The position numbers and the translations under genes are program-made. Below the pieces are notes generated by a model. The model worked only from the letters and a program-made list of their open reading frames with translations, was not told the DNA's origin and ran no database searches. A stretch of DNA of 64,000 nt from Armigeres subalbatus. Taxonomy: Eukaryota; Arthropoda; Insecta; Diptera; Culicidae. This document shows, piece after piece, positions 21,338-31,600 of the stretch (within the stretch, counting starts at the first letter, position 1; the number at the start of each line of letters is the position of its first letter). The DNA is taken from assembly GCF_024139115.2 (NCBI RefSeq), contig NC_085141.1:43273065-43337064 (forward strand), in the 5' to 3' direction.

Positions 21338-21708
21338 AGCATGAGCATGAGCATGAGCATTATGACCGCACAATTCGTAGTTGCTACTCCGTGATTGACT
21401 AGAACTTGCGAAATTGTACAGAGAACACAATAAATGGGGCTTGGGACTAGATACCCATTCTCAATGTACACGTTTCGGGAGCTCAAATATCTAAAGTCAA
21501 TAACGGCGCCGGCCACGTCCTTACGGTCATATAGGAAGGCGAGGATTGTTAGTCCGACTCTCGTTGCTACTAGAGACCGAGAACACCTCTGCATCTCCAC
21601 GATTGTCTTGGGATAGGATATCGTTTTAGTTACAAAGGATAATTTATCTGGATTCACTTCGGTAAGTGATGCGATCTATGGGATGGGAAATAACACTCTC
21701 GCTGTCTG

Positions 21709-22090
21709 AAACTTTCACTTTCTGATTTATTCACTCACCCGCGCAAACCAGAACAAAATTACGACGACCGGCCGATCGTTTTGCCTTCCGCACAAAGCAA
21801 AACTAAACTTCGACGACCGGCCGATCCGCTTACTGGAGAAACACGACCGGACAAGAAACAAACTTTCACTTTCTGATTCATTTACTCACCCGCGCAAATC
21901 AGAGCAAAATTACGGCGACCAGCCGATCGTTTTGCCTTCCACACAAAGCAAAACTAAACTTCGACGACCGGCCGATCCGCTGACTGGAGAAACACGACCG
22001 GACAAGAAACAAACTTTCACTTTCTGATTTATTTACTCACTCACACAAAGCAAAACTAAACTTTGACGACCGGTCGATCCGCTGACTCGA
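21709..22090. repeat. 151-bp tandem repeat, about 2.5 units
   Basis: aaactttcactttctgatt begins units at 21,709, 21,860 and 22,011, an exact 151-bp spacing. Each unit contains gacgaccggccgatcgtttt and gacgaccggccgatccgct. The third unit lacks about 70 bp of its middle. Confidence 0.85.
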
Positions 22091-22092
22091 AA

Positions 22093-22348
22093 CTGTAGAG
22101 AATAAGACTTGATAAATAAAGATAAATAAATTCTACATTAATACAAACATATTCCTATTGTAACATCATTTCGTCCAACAATAAAGAAAAATGGAAATCC
22201 GCCTGTTGTGATGCAAACACCAGAAATATCATAGACTGGCGGATTTCCATTTTTCTTTATTGTTGGACGAAATGATGTTACAATAGGAATATGTTTGTAT
22301 TAATGTAGAATTTATTTATCTTTATTTATCAAGTCTTATTCTCTACAG
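22093..22348. repeat. Perfect 111-bp inverted repeat with 34-bp loop
   Basis: Left arm 22,093-22,203 and right arm 22,238-22,348 are exact reverse complements over all 111 bases by direct comparison. The loop is 22,204-22,237. Pairing stops cleanly at both edges. RNA from either strand would fold into one long uninterrupted hairpin. Confidence 0.9.
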
Positions 22349-22469
22349 AAACAAGAGCCAACACGCACTGAACTAATTAACTTTACTACCGGCCGCGGAA
22401 TCCAAATCACAAAATTTCGGCAAATCGCGCGATCGTTCGGCCGTCCGAAACAAGAGCCAACACGCACTC

Positions 22470-22731
22470 GCAAAGAAATTCGGAGACGCATTATGGCGAA
22501 AATCGGAAGACTGCAGTGGGCCGGGCACGTAGCCAGAATGTCGGACAGTAATCCGATGAAAATGGTTCTCGACAACGATCCGACGGGCACAAGAAGGCAA
22601 CAGCGGGCGAGGTGGATCGATCAGGTGGAGGACGTGGTTGGCAAAGTGCAGCCATGGACCGAGCTGAATGGAGAAGACTTTTATGTATTGCACAGGCCAC
22701 TCCGGCCTTAGTCTGGTAATAAATAAATAAG
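22470..22731 (+). pseudogene. Plus-strand RTE remnant, right part and 3' tail
   Basis: Resumes the RTE reading with KEIRRRIMAKIGRLQWAGHV, then ARMSDSNPMKMVLDNDPTGT and ARWIDQVEDVV. It ends in cactccggccttagtctggt and an (ataa)n run, the usual form of an RTE 3' end. Confidence 0.8.
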
Positions 22732-22756
22732 TGTAAGACCAGCACACCTTCAGTTT

Positions 22757-23760
22757 TACCTTATCCAGCACCTTCTTGGCCTCGGCCATAGGTACTTGGA
22801 TTGAGTCAAGCTGCATTCCCGCAAAGCCTTTGCGTAGCCGAATCGCGGATTCCTGGATCTCGACATTGCACTGATCTCTCAGTGCGTCTACCAGGTCTCC
22901 GGTCTCGGTTATCTCATCCATGCCTTTGCACTGGATGTTCAAAACTGGGCACAGGGCTCTAACTTGAACCCCATCACCCAGGACCTCTTCTGTCAACTTT
23001 TTATACTCCGAGCAGCATCCCGCTTCAAGACGAGAATCATCTCGCTTTTCAGCGTTCTTTGGATGCAGTTGACATCCCTTCCTAGACTAGAGAGCTTCTC
23101 GTTGCCTCTCATAGTCTTTAAGACATCGGCGTAGCTTTTATCGTCAGTCTTGACGATAATCGCTTCAACTCGGTCTTTTCGCTTGTCACTGCCATTGAAA
23201 GGCGCACCCTTTTTCTCACGGGCTCTACCCTTAGCAGTGACCTGCTCCGCTCCTTGTGTCGCACTCCTTGCGACCTGCTGACGACTCCGTTTCGCCTTTT
23301 TTGGGTTCCCGACCTCCGTCCACGGCAGGTCCTCCTCCCGGCGATCCTCTGGTAACCTCCCTGGGTGGAGGTACCATTTTCCTCTCGGTCCTATCCGCTC
23401 GGACCCTCTCGGCTGTCCGAATCGCGTCTTTTTTAGCTACTTTCAGGTCCGCCTTCTGCGTGACATTACTTAGCTTAGGAGTTGCTCCGCTGATTGCCAT
23501 CCGCCTTTGAAGCTCTGCAGTCTGGCTCTCCGCCAGCTGTCTCCTCTCTGTAAGGAGGTGAATCCTTGATTCGGCCTCCTTCGAGGTCTTCACCGCCTGG
23601 CTCACTTCGTCTAGTGAAAGGGTCCTCCTTACCACTAGACACCGCTCCACCGTCCATTTTTTTTGTTTGTTCGAAGAGATCATTGCTGTCGAATCCTGCT
23701 ACACCCCTTGTGGCTGCTGTCGAATCCTGCTGGTGTAGTCGGCTTATTGATCCCATGGTT
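22757..23760 (-). pseudogene. gag-like ORF1 fragment of a non-LTR retrotransposon
   Basis: Read leftward from MGSISRLHQQDSTAATRGVA (start near 23,756) through RKEAESRIHLLTERRQLAES-type coiled sequence and a basic Pro-rich stretch. It then reads NGSDKRKDRVEAIIVKTDDKSYADV and VRALCPVLNIQCKGMDEITE, followed by IQESAIRLRKGFAGMQL and AKKVLDKVKLKVCW. This order matches the ORF1 (gag-like) protein that precedes CCHC knuckles in R1/LOA-type elements. Several frameshifts break it, and the zinc knuckles and ORF2 are missing. Confidence 0.7.
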
Positions 23761-25440
23761 ATCTATGCTTACCTTGACGCATGCAGGAAGGCCATGCGAG
23801 GGTTGACACTTGCGTGTTCGGAGCTAGATCAGTCAGGAAGTCTGGAAGGAGCATCTGAGCCTACCCCACGCAGTTTGACAACTGGGTGACAGGATTGTAC
23901 CGCGTGCTACAAGGCCCGCCACTGACCATTAGCCCATTCGCCGTTTCAGGTCGGTGCCACCCGGCCTTACTAAGAGAATAGAATGTCCAGACTACCAGCC
24001 CTCGCTTCACAGTATTACAATATTCAAAACAGAGTCCAGTAACATGCAACCAGTATGCCATAATCAGGATCTTACTGGTATCAATCCTGATGTGCCAATG
24101 GCACTCCCTGGGCTTGTGCTTTTGAAGCAGGTCCTCCTCCCGGCGATCCTCTGGTAACCTCCCTGGGTGGAGGTACCATTTTCCTCTCGGTCCTATCCGC
24201 TCGGACCCTCTCGGCTGTCCGAATCGCGTCTTTTTAGCATTCTTTCAGGTCCGACTCCTGCGTGACCTTACTTAGCTTAAGAGTTGCTCCGCTGATTGTC
24301 ATCCGCCTTTGAAGCTCTGCAGTCTGGCTCTCCGCCAGCTGCTTCCTCTATGTAAGGAGGCGAATCCTCGATTCGGCCTCCTTCGAGGTCTTCACCGCCT
24401 GGTTCACCGCCAAATCCTTCTCTTCAGTAAGGGAGGATCTTGTGCTACCCCTTCTTACTGGCCTTCAGCAGGGTCTTCCACTCCGACTTCGCCTCCACGA
24501 CTAGAGCGCAGAGGGTCAGTACGGCCTGTTTCAGATCCTTGCTATAATTGACCCAGTTACCCAGAAAGGACATGATTACGTCCGAAACGTCCGTAATCAC
24601 CTCCATTGTCTGGCCTCCACTGTCCTCGTGGTTGGTCATCACCGAGTTTATGACCTTGGTCAGAGTGGGACCGTCCATTTTTACATCAACCGGCACCTCA
24701 TCTGACACACAACGACCTTCACCATCGCCTCTCCCCGGCGATCTTTGGGGTGACCGATTAAGGCCACTTCGTCTAGCGAAAGGGTCCTCCTTACCACTAG
24801 ATCATTGTTGTCGAATCCTGCTACACTCCTTGCGGCTGCTGTCGAATCCTGCTGGTGTAGTCGCCTTATTGATCCCATGGTTATCTATGGCATGCAGGAA
24901 GGCCATGCGAGGGTTGACACTTGCGTGTTCAGAGCCAGATCAGTCAGGAAGTCTGGAAGGAGCATCTGAGCCTACCCCACGCAGTTTGACAACTGGGTGA
25001 CAGGATTGTACCGCGTGCTACAAAACTCGCCACGGTTTTATGGGACGGAAGGCCTGACCATTAGCCCATTCGCCGTTTCAGGTCGGTGCCACCCGGCCTT
25101 ACTAAGAGAATAGAATTCCAAACTACCAGCCCTCGCTTCACAGTATTACAATATTCAAAACAGAGTCCAGTAACATGCAGCCAGTATGCCATAATCAGGA
25201 TCTTACTGGTATCAATCCTGATGTGCCAATGGCACTCCCTGGGCTTGTGCTTTTGAAGCGGCACACAGTCGCTTTGAAAGAGTCTGCTTACGGACACTTG
25301 TGGTTTTTTGGGAGGGATTTAGCAGAGCCCACTGATAAACGGATAAACCCCACAACATCCTAGGGAGTTCTCCCTGACTCGCAGACAGCTGGAGAGAGGT
25401 CGTCAAGCCCTTGGACATAGTCTCCGCTGCCCCCAGGGTA
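23328..25440 (-). mobile_element. Two direct copies of the 5' end of a gag-bearing non-LTR element
   Basis: Copy A is 23,328-24,126 and copy B is 24,129-25,440, both with the 5' end to the right. Shared blocks include aggtcctcctcccggcgatc (23,328 and 24,129), the gag start MGSI-RLHQQDSTAA (near 23,756 and 24,878), and the 5' leader (23,927-24,126 and 25,058-25,260). Copy B keeps about 300 bp of gag coding (frame 24,445-24,708) that copy A has lost, and has a longer 5' end (25,261-25,440) that also occurs at 2931-3121. Both gag frames are broken. Confidence 0.75.
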
Positions 25441-25589
25441 AGTATTCTAATGTAATTAAAGTGGCGATATGATGACTTGTAAGGGCCTCGGCATATGGCA
25501 TGTCGTCCACTGGTGCGGTGTGCTTGAAACACCCCGGTGGCTTGTCGATGGCTTCAACATGAGTGATGTGCGTAGTTCGAGTCTCAGAG

Positions 25590-26060
25590 GCATTCTCGAG
25601 TCGCTTTGAAATGAGCAGCGAGCTACGACAAAGTGATGGTCTTTCGTGCCTGCTATTCAGCATCGCATTTTGGAAGGAGTAATACGAAGGGCAGGGATTG
25701 ACACAAGTGATACAATTTTCACGAAGTTCATCAAGTTATTTGGTTCCACCGACGACAATCATAATTCGGCTTATAACTTTGAGAAAATGGAGGAAGCCTA
25801 CATCAGACTGAAGAGGGAAGCTACGCGGATCGAACCAGCCATCAACACGTAAAAAACGAAGTACAGGATTAGAAGAGGCTCAAGAGAAGACAGCGTGAAG
25901 CACCGAGCACGATTGTATCGGTGGTGACGAAATCGAGAATTCGTGTACTTGGTCACACTGCGGACCGCCGAAACACGATACCAGCACAGAAGTTCGGAGC
26001 TGCTTCTTGGCTGGCGAAGTCGTACATACTCTACAAGACGCTACGATCACAGACAAACAG
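25590..26060 (+). pseudogene. RTE reverse transcriptase fragment
   Basis: Plus strand: LRQSDGLSCLLF-type sequence, then LEGVIRRAGIDTSDTIFTKF, and NFEKMEEAYIRLKREATRIE. It then decays through GSREDSVKHRARLYRW. The F-A-D-D region is replaced by GSTDDNHN, and stops and frameshifts follow. A third, distinct RTE relic. Confidence 0.7.
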
Positions 26061-27235
26061 TCATAACACTCAGGAACTTTTCGTCGTACACTGATTTACC
26101 GAACAATTTAAATAATCATTATTTGGCCAAGTGCTCACTTGTGGCGAGCGAATCAGTTTCGCGTATAGAAAAGCTATCAATTAATAACAGAGGAAATACT
26201 GATAGAACTTCATGTCGAACAGCAGGTCAAGTTCCAGTTAGAATATAGAGCCAAAGAAGTAGAAGACATTAATAATAGATCCTACTGATGTTATGGTTGA
26301 AGGTTGACTATAAAGTACGCATCGTTGATGGTACGGTAAGTGTATTGTATCGAAATGATTGGTGGTCGTTTCGTGAGCTCCGTAGATCAAAATGTTAAAC
26401 TGCAGATTGGAGTGAACTTTGCAGCAGATAGGGAACATACTAGCTGGTAGCTGCATGCGGTGTTCATGACAGAATTAAACAATAACGTTTACTGTAACTA
26501 CACACACTCTCTCTCTGTTTGATTGCAGACTTTGTTTTAGTGCTCTACAGAGGTGAGCTGCCGACGAGTTTATTTCACTGGTTTTGCATATATGAAACCG
26601 GGTGGTGCATGCAACGGATATCTGGGTAGCTATTGTTTCGTAATAAATTTATGCATCCCCGATGATGCCATTTCCTGGGTGAAGGCACAGTCAGTGGGGT
26701 TAGAAATAGAGTAGGACGAGCGTGTTTCATTCGACGCAGGGTGAAAAACCTATAGCCCTAAAGCCCATACTTGTCGGATAGCCCATTGTATCCACTATAC
26801 TCGTAGTGTATGAGTGCGTAAGTGAGTTTGCACACACAGTAGAACAATGAATATCCCAAAAGGACGAGCATGAATGGCCGCGCGATGATGATGGTGCTGA
26901 TGACCAGGATAATGGGGAAAGAAGTGATATAAATCTAGTTTGTTTGCTTGAGATTAATTTCCTTCTGGAAGAAAAATACTACTACTTGATAATTGTAACA
27001 ACAGTAGTAAACATCTTAGCAATGTTTCGAACAGACTACATAAAAGAAAAAATGTCAAAAAACAGTTCAGTTCGTGCAAAGTTGATTGCTGGATATTGTC
27101 GGATTTTTCGGATGTTGACTACCCGACATTGACATGAATTACAAATGTTTAGAAACTCGAAGTGCACATGCACATCATGTGATATTTTAGTTCGGAAAAT
27201 AGATTGACGGTAATCACTTTCCTTCGATGGGGTTT
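26061..27235. other. No gene recognised
   Basis: Mixed sequence with short frames only and a (ct)n-like run at 26,505-26,517. No domain, splice structure or element ends were identified. Confidence 0.5.
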
Positions 27236-27283
27236 TAGCGACGGAGGTCCTTTCCTTCGTAGTTTAATAGGGAAAGCACCTAT
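27236..27283 (+). repeat. Fragment related to the 8.3-kb tRNA-like unit
   Basis: The phrase gcgacggaggtcctttccttcg, then tagtttaatagggaaagcacc, parallels 8267-8305 (ccgacggaggtccttcgtagcttagttggttaaagcacc). It stops before the anticodon arm. This supports the view that the 8.3-kb unit belongs to a repeat family. Confidence 0.5.
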
Positions 27284-27478
27284 TCAGCAAATGAATACAT
27301 AGACGCGTTTGCGTACGTTTTGACAATTTATCCACGAGAAGGTCCATACAAAAATTCCAGATGTTGCATCTTTTTGTAATGGGTGAACAGTCGGATTAGT
27401 TTTTATCGTATCGACTAACGAGGACAGAACTGGAACAGCACGTTTGCTGTTAAATCGTTTGTTCCAATGCATAATGCA

Positions 27479-27874
27479 ACGTACACACCAGTCAAGCAGT
27501 TTGACGAACATTGACTCCGCCCTCAAGAAAACGCTTCGGTTGCTGCTTTGTTTGAACGTATGTGAAGTTGTTCGAACAACCATTTGACAGTTGGTGGCTC
27601 GGTTGGAAAAAATTTAAACGGTTTGATTTTGGTTTGAGTTGTCGGGGGTGGAGTCAAGGTTCGCCGAACATGTTTGAGCATTTGTAGTGAAGTTGCACAA
27701 ACCCCCATATATTTTTTGATGGTTGGTGCTCAAGTTGGCGCTTCGGTCGTTCGTGTGTGATATTGTTAGTCGAATAAATTGATTGTTCGTGCCGCTGTTG
27801 GTAAAACTTGATGGATGTTTGAATAAACGAGAGGTGGAGTCAATGTTGGTCAAACTGCTTGACCGTGTGTACGT
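27479..27874. mobile_element. 396-bp TIR element, tandem copy 1
   Basis: The ends acgtacacaccagtcaagca and the inverse of tgcttgaccgtgtgtacgt continue through gacgaacattgactcc as TIRs of about 40 bp. The inside is non-coding (gttgtcgggggtggagtcaa). Copy 2 starts 12 bp after this copy ends. Confidence 0.8.
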
Positions 27875-27885
27875 TCCATAATGCT

Positions 27886-28281
27886 ACGTACACACCAGTC
27901 AAGCAGTTCGACGAACATTGACTCCACCCCCAAGAAAACGCTTCGGTTGCTGCTTTGTTGGAACGTGTGTGAAGTTGTTCGAACAACCATTTGACAGTTG
28001 GCGGCTCGGTTGGAAAAAATTAAAACGGTTTGATTTTGGTTTGAGTTGTCGGGGGTGGAGTCAAGGTTCGCCGAACATGTTTGAGCATTTGTAGTGAAGT
28101 TGCACAAACCCCCATATATTTTTTGATGGTTGGTGCTCGAGTTGGTGCTTCGGTCGTTCGTGTGTGATATTGTTGGTCGAATAAATTGATTGTTCGTGTC
28201 GGTGTTGATAAAAATTAATGAATGTTTGAATAAACGAGAGGTGGAGTCAATGTTGGTCGAACTGCTTGACCGTGTGTACGT
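27886..28281. mobile_element. 396-bp TIR element, tandem copy 2
   Basis: Same length, same ends and same orientation as copy 1, with only scattered base changes by eye. The 11-bp spacer tccataatgct lies between the copies, and tccataagg follows copy 2. The left side of copy 1 reads cataatgca, so the target was probably a short cataatg-like site used or duplicated twice. Confidence 0.8.
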
Positions 28282-28322
28282 TCCATAAGGCAAGCACTTC
28301 AGTATCGATAATCTCCGTCCAG

Positions 28323-28666
28323 AAACCACATGGTTGTAGATGGGAGGAGGGGGAGTTTTAATAATAACCACGATAAGATCGCAATTAAATGCGCGAGCAA
28401 GGCTGCTCGATCCATCGAGCAGGGTTGCTCGATGGCCCAAGGCTGCTCGATCCATCGAGCAAGATTGCTCGAAAGCCCAAGCAAGCGAAATTGCTGATAG
28501 GGCATCTTGATATACAAAATGTGCCGCTGAATGAAAAACAAATCCACCCGCCGCCCCTGCCAGCAACCAGGTGCCAACGAATATGCACAAACACCAGCAT
28601 GAAACAATGGCTCGTTTTCATATTCAAATATATCGTTTTCATATTTATTTCGGAAAATGCACTATC
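28323..28666. repeat. Outer unique flank, left arm
   Basis: Inverted partner of about 57,237-57,567. Shared landmarks are aaaccac..gttgt, attaaatgcgcgagcaaggc, tgctgatagggcatcttg, gtgccgctgaat, gcatgaaacaatg and cgga(a/c)aatgcactatc. It contains the 18-bp palindrome tgctcgatccatcgagca at 28,404 and 28,444, separated by a variant. The array begins directly at 28,667. Confidence 0.75.
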
Positions 28667-31600
28667 CCAGGAGGGTGTTTTTCCAAAAATTGAACTTTTC
28701 AATGGTTCGCAAAGACGATTTCAGTGGAAATCATGAGGAAAATTAGCAAATATTCAAACACTTTTTTCTCAAAACCTCTGGCCTAGCCAAACATATGACA
28801 CCCGTAGGCACCATCATTGGGGTGTCCTTTGCTGCCTCTGTGAATTCCAGGAGGGTGTTTTTCCAAAAATTGAACTTTTCAATAGTTCGAGCAAAGACGA
28901 TTTCAATGGAAAATATGACGAAAATTAGCAAATATTCAAACGCTTTTTTCTCAAAACCCCTGGCCTAGCCAAACATATGACACCCGTAGGCACCATCATT
29001 GGGGTGTCCTTTGCTGCCTCTGTGAATTCCAGGAGGGTGTTTTTCCAAAAATTGAACTTTTCAATGGTTCGAGCAAAGACGGTTTCAGTGGAAAATATGA
29101 CGAAAATTAGCAAATATTCAAACACTTTTTTCTCAAAACCTCTGGCCTAGCCAAACATATGACACCCGTAGGCACCATCATTGGGGTGTCCTTTGCTGCC
29201 TCTGTGAATTCCAGGAGGGTATTTTCCAAAAATTGAACTTTTCAATAGTTCGAGCAAAGACGATTTCAGTGGAAATCATGAGGAAAATTAGCAAATATTC
29301 AAACACTTTTTTCTCAAAACCTCTGGCCTAGCCAAACATATGACACCCGTAGGCACCATCATTGGGGTGTCCTTTGCTGCCTCTGTGAATTCCAGGAGGG
29401 TGTTTTTCCAAAAATTGAACTTTTCAATAGTTCGAGCAAAGACGATTTCAGTGGAAAATATGAGGAAAATTAGCAAATATTCAAACACTTTTTTCTCAAA
29501 ACTCCTGGCCTAGCCAAACATATGACACCCATAGGCACCATCATTGGGGTGTCCTTTGCTGCCTCTGTGAATTCCAGGAGGTGTTTTTCCAAAATTGAAC
29601 GTTTCAATGGTTCGAGCAAAGACGGTTTCAGTGGAAAATATGACGAAAATTAGCAAATATTCAAACACTTTTTTCTCAAAACCTCTGGCCTAGCCAAACA
29701 TATGACACCCGTAGGCACCATCATTGGGGTGTCCTTTGCTGCCTCTGTGAATTCCAGGAGGGTGTTTTTCCAAAAATTGAACTTTTCAATAGTTCGAGCA
29801 AAGACGGTTTCAGTGGAAAATATGACGAAAATTAGCAAATATTCAAACACTTTTTTCTCAAAACTCCTGGCCTAGCCAAACATATGACACCCGTAGGCAC
29901 CATCATTGGGATGTCCTTTGCTGCCTCTGTGAATTCCAGGAGGGTGTTTTTCCAAAAATTGAACTTTTCAATAGTTCGAGCAAAGACGGTTTCAGTGGAA
30001 AATATGACGAAAATTAGCAAATATTCAAACACTTTTTTCTCAAAACTCCTGGCCTAGCCAAACATATGACACCCGTAGGCACCATCATTGGGGTGTCCTT
30101 TGCTGCCTCTGTGAATTCCAGGAGGGTGTTTTTCCAAAAATTGAACTTTTCAATGGTTCGAGCAAAGACGATTTCAGTGGAAATCATGAGGAAAATTAGC
30201 AAATATTCAAACACTTTTTTCTCAAAACCCCTGGCCTAGCCAAACATATGACACCCGTAGGCACCATCATTGGGGTGTCCTTTGCTGCCTCTGTGAATTC
30301 CAGGAGGTGTTTTTCCAAAATTGAACTTTTCAATAGTTCGAGCAAAGACGATTTCAGTGGAAATCATGAGGAAAATTAGCAAATATTCAAACGCTTTTTT
30401 CTCAAAACCCCTGGCCTAGCCAAACATATGACACCCGTAGGCACCATCATTGGGGTGTCCTTTGCTGCCTCTGTGAATTCCAGGAGGGTGTTTTTCCAAA
30501 AATTGAACTTTTCAATAGTTCGAGCAAAGACGGTTTCAGTGGAAAATATGAGGAAAATTAGCAAATATTCAAACACTTTTTCTTAAAACTCCTGGCCCAG
30601 CCAAACATATGACCCCCGTAGGCACCATCATTGGGATGTCCTTTGCTGCCTCTGTGAATTCCAGGAGGTGTTTTTCCAAAATTGAACTTTTCAATAGTTC
30701 GAGCAAAGACGGTTTCAGTGGAAAACATGACGAAAATTAGCAAATATTCAAACGCTTTTCTCAAACCCCTGGCCTAGCCAAACATATGACACCCGTAGGC
30801 ACCATCATTGGGGTGTCCTTTGCTGCCTCTGTGAATTCCAGGAGGGTGTTTTTCCAAAAATTGAACTTTTCAATGGTTCGAGCAAAGACGATTTCAGTGG
30901 AAATCATGAGGAAAATTAGCAAATATTCAAACACTTTTTTCTCAAAACCTCTGGCCTAGCCAAACATATGACACCCGTAGGCACCATCATTGGGGTGTCC
31001 TTTGCTGCCTCTGTGAATTCCAGGAGGGTGTTTTTCCAAAAATTGAACTTTTCAATAGTTCGAGCAAAGACGGTTTCAGTGGAAAATATGACGAAAATTA
31101 GCAAATATTCAAACACTTTTTTCTCAAAACTCCTGGCCTAGCCAAACATATGACACCCGTAGGCACCATCATTGGGATGTCCTTTGCTGCCTCTGTGAAT
31201 TCCAGGAGGGTGTTTTTCCAAAAATTGAACTTTCCAATAGTTCGAGCAAAGACGATTTCAGTGGAAAATATGACTAAAATTAGCAAATATTCAAACACTT
31301 TTTTCTCAAAACCCCTGGCCTAGCCAAACATATGACACCCGTAGGCACCATCATTGGGGTGTCCTTTGCTGCCTCTGTGAATTCCAGGAGGGTGTTTTTC
31401 CAAAAATTGAACTTTTCAATGGTTCGAGCAAAGACGATTTCAGTGGAAATCATGAGGAAAATTAGCAAATATTCAAACACTTTTTCTCAAAACCCCTGGC
31501 CTAGCCAAACATATGACACCTGTAGGCACCATCATTAGTGTCCTTTGCTGCCTCTGTGAATTCCAGGAGGGTGTTTTTCCAAAAATTGAACTTTCAATAG

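Larger units (their letters stand above)
21338..22469. mobile_element. 1.13-kb insertion with a 26-bp target duplication
   Basis: It splits the plus-strand RTE remnant. The same 26 bases of target lie on both sides (21,312-21,337 and 22,470-22,495; core aaattcggagacgcatt). The left end is an (agcatg)n run. The inside has a unique 370-bp part, 151-bp tandem repeats (21,709-22,090) and a perfect 111-bp inverted repeat (22,093-22,348). A 22-bp phrase, gaaacaagagccaacacgca(ct), is present directly after the hairpin (22,348) and again at the right end (22,447-22,468). No coding frame. The class is unresolved; such a long TSD argues against most cut-and-paste elements. Confidence 0.65.

Noticed and set aside
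22093..22348. Paired LTRs of a retrovirus-like element in inverted order
   Set aside because: No primer-binding site, polypurine tract or TG..CA boundaries were found at the arm edges.
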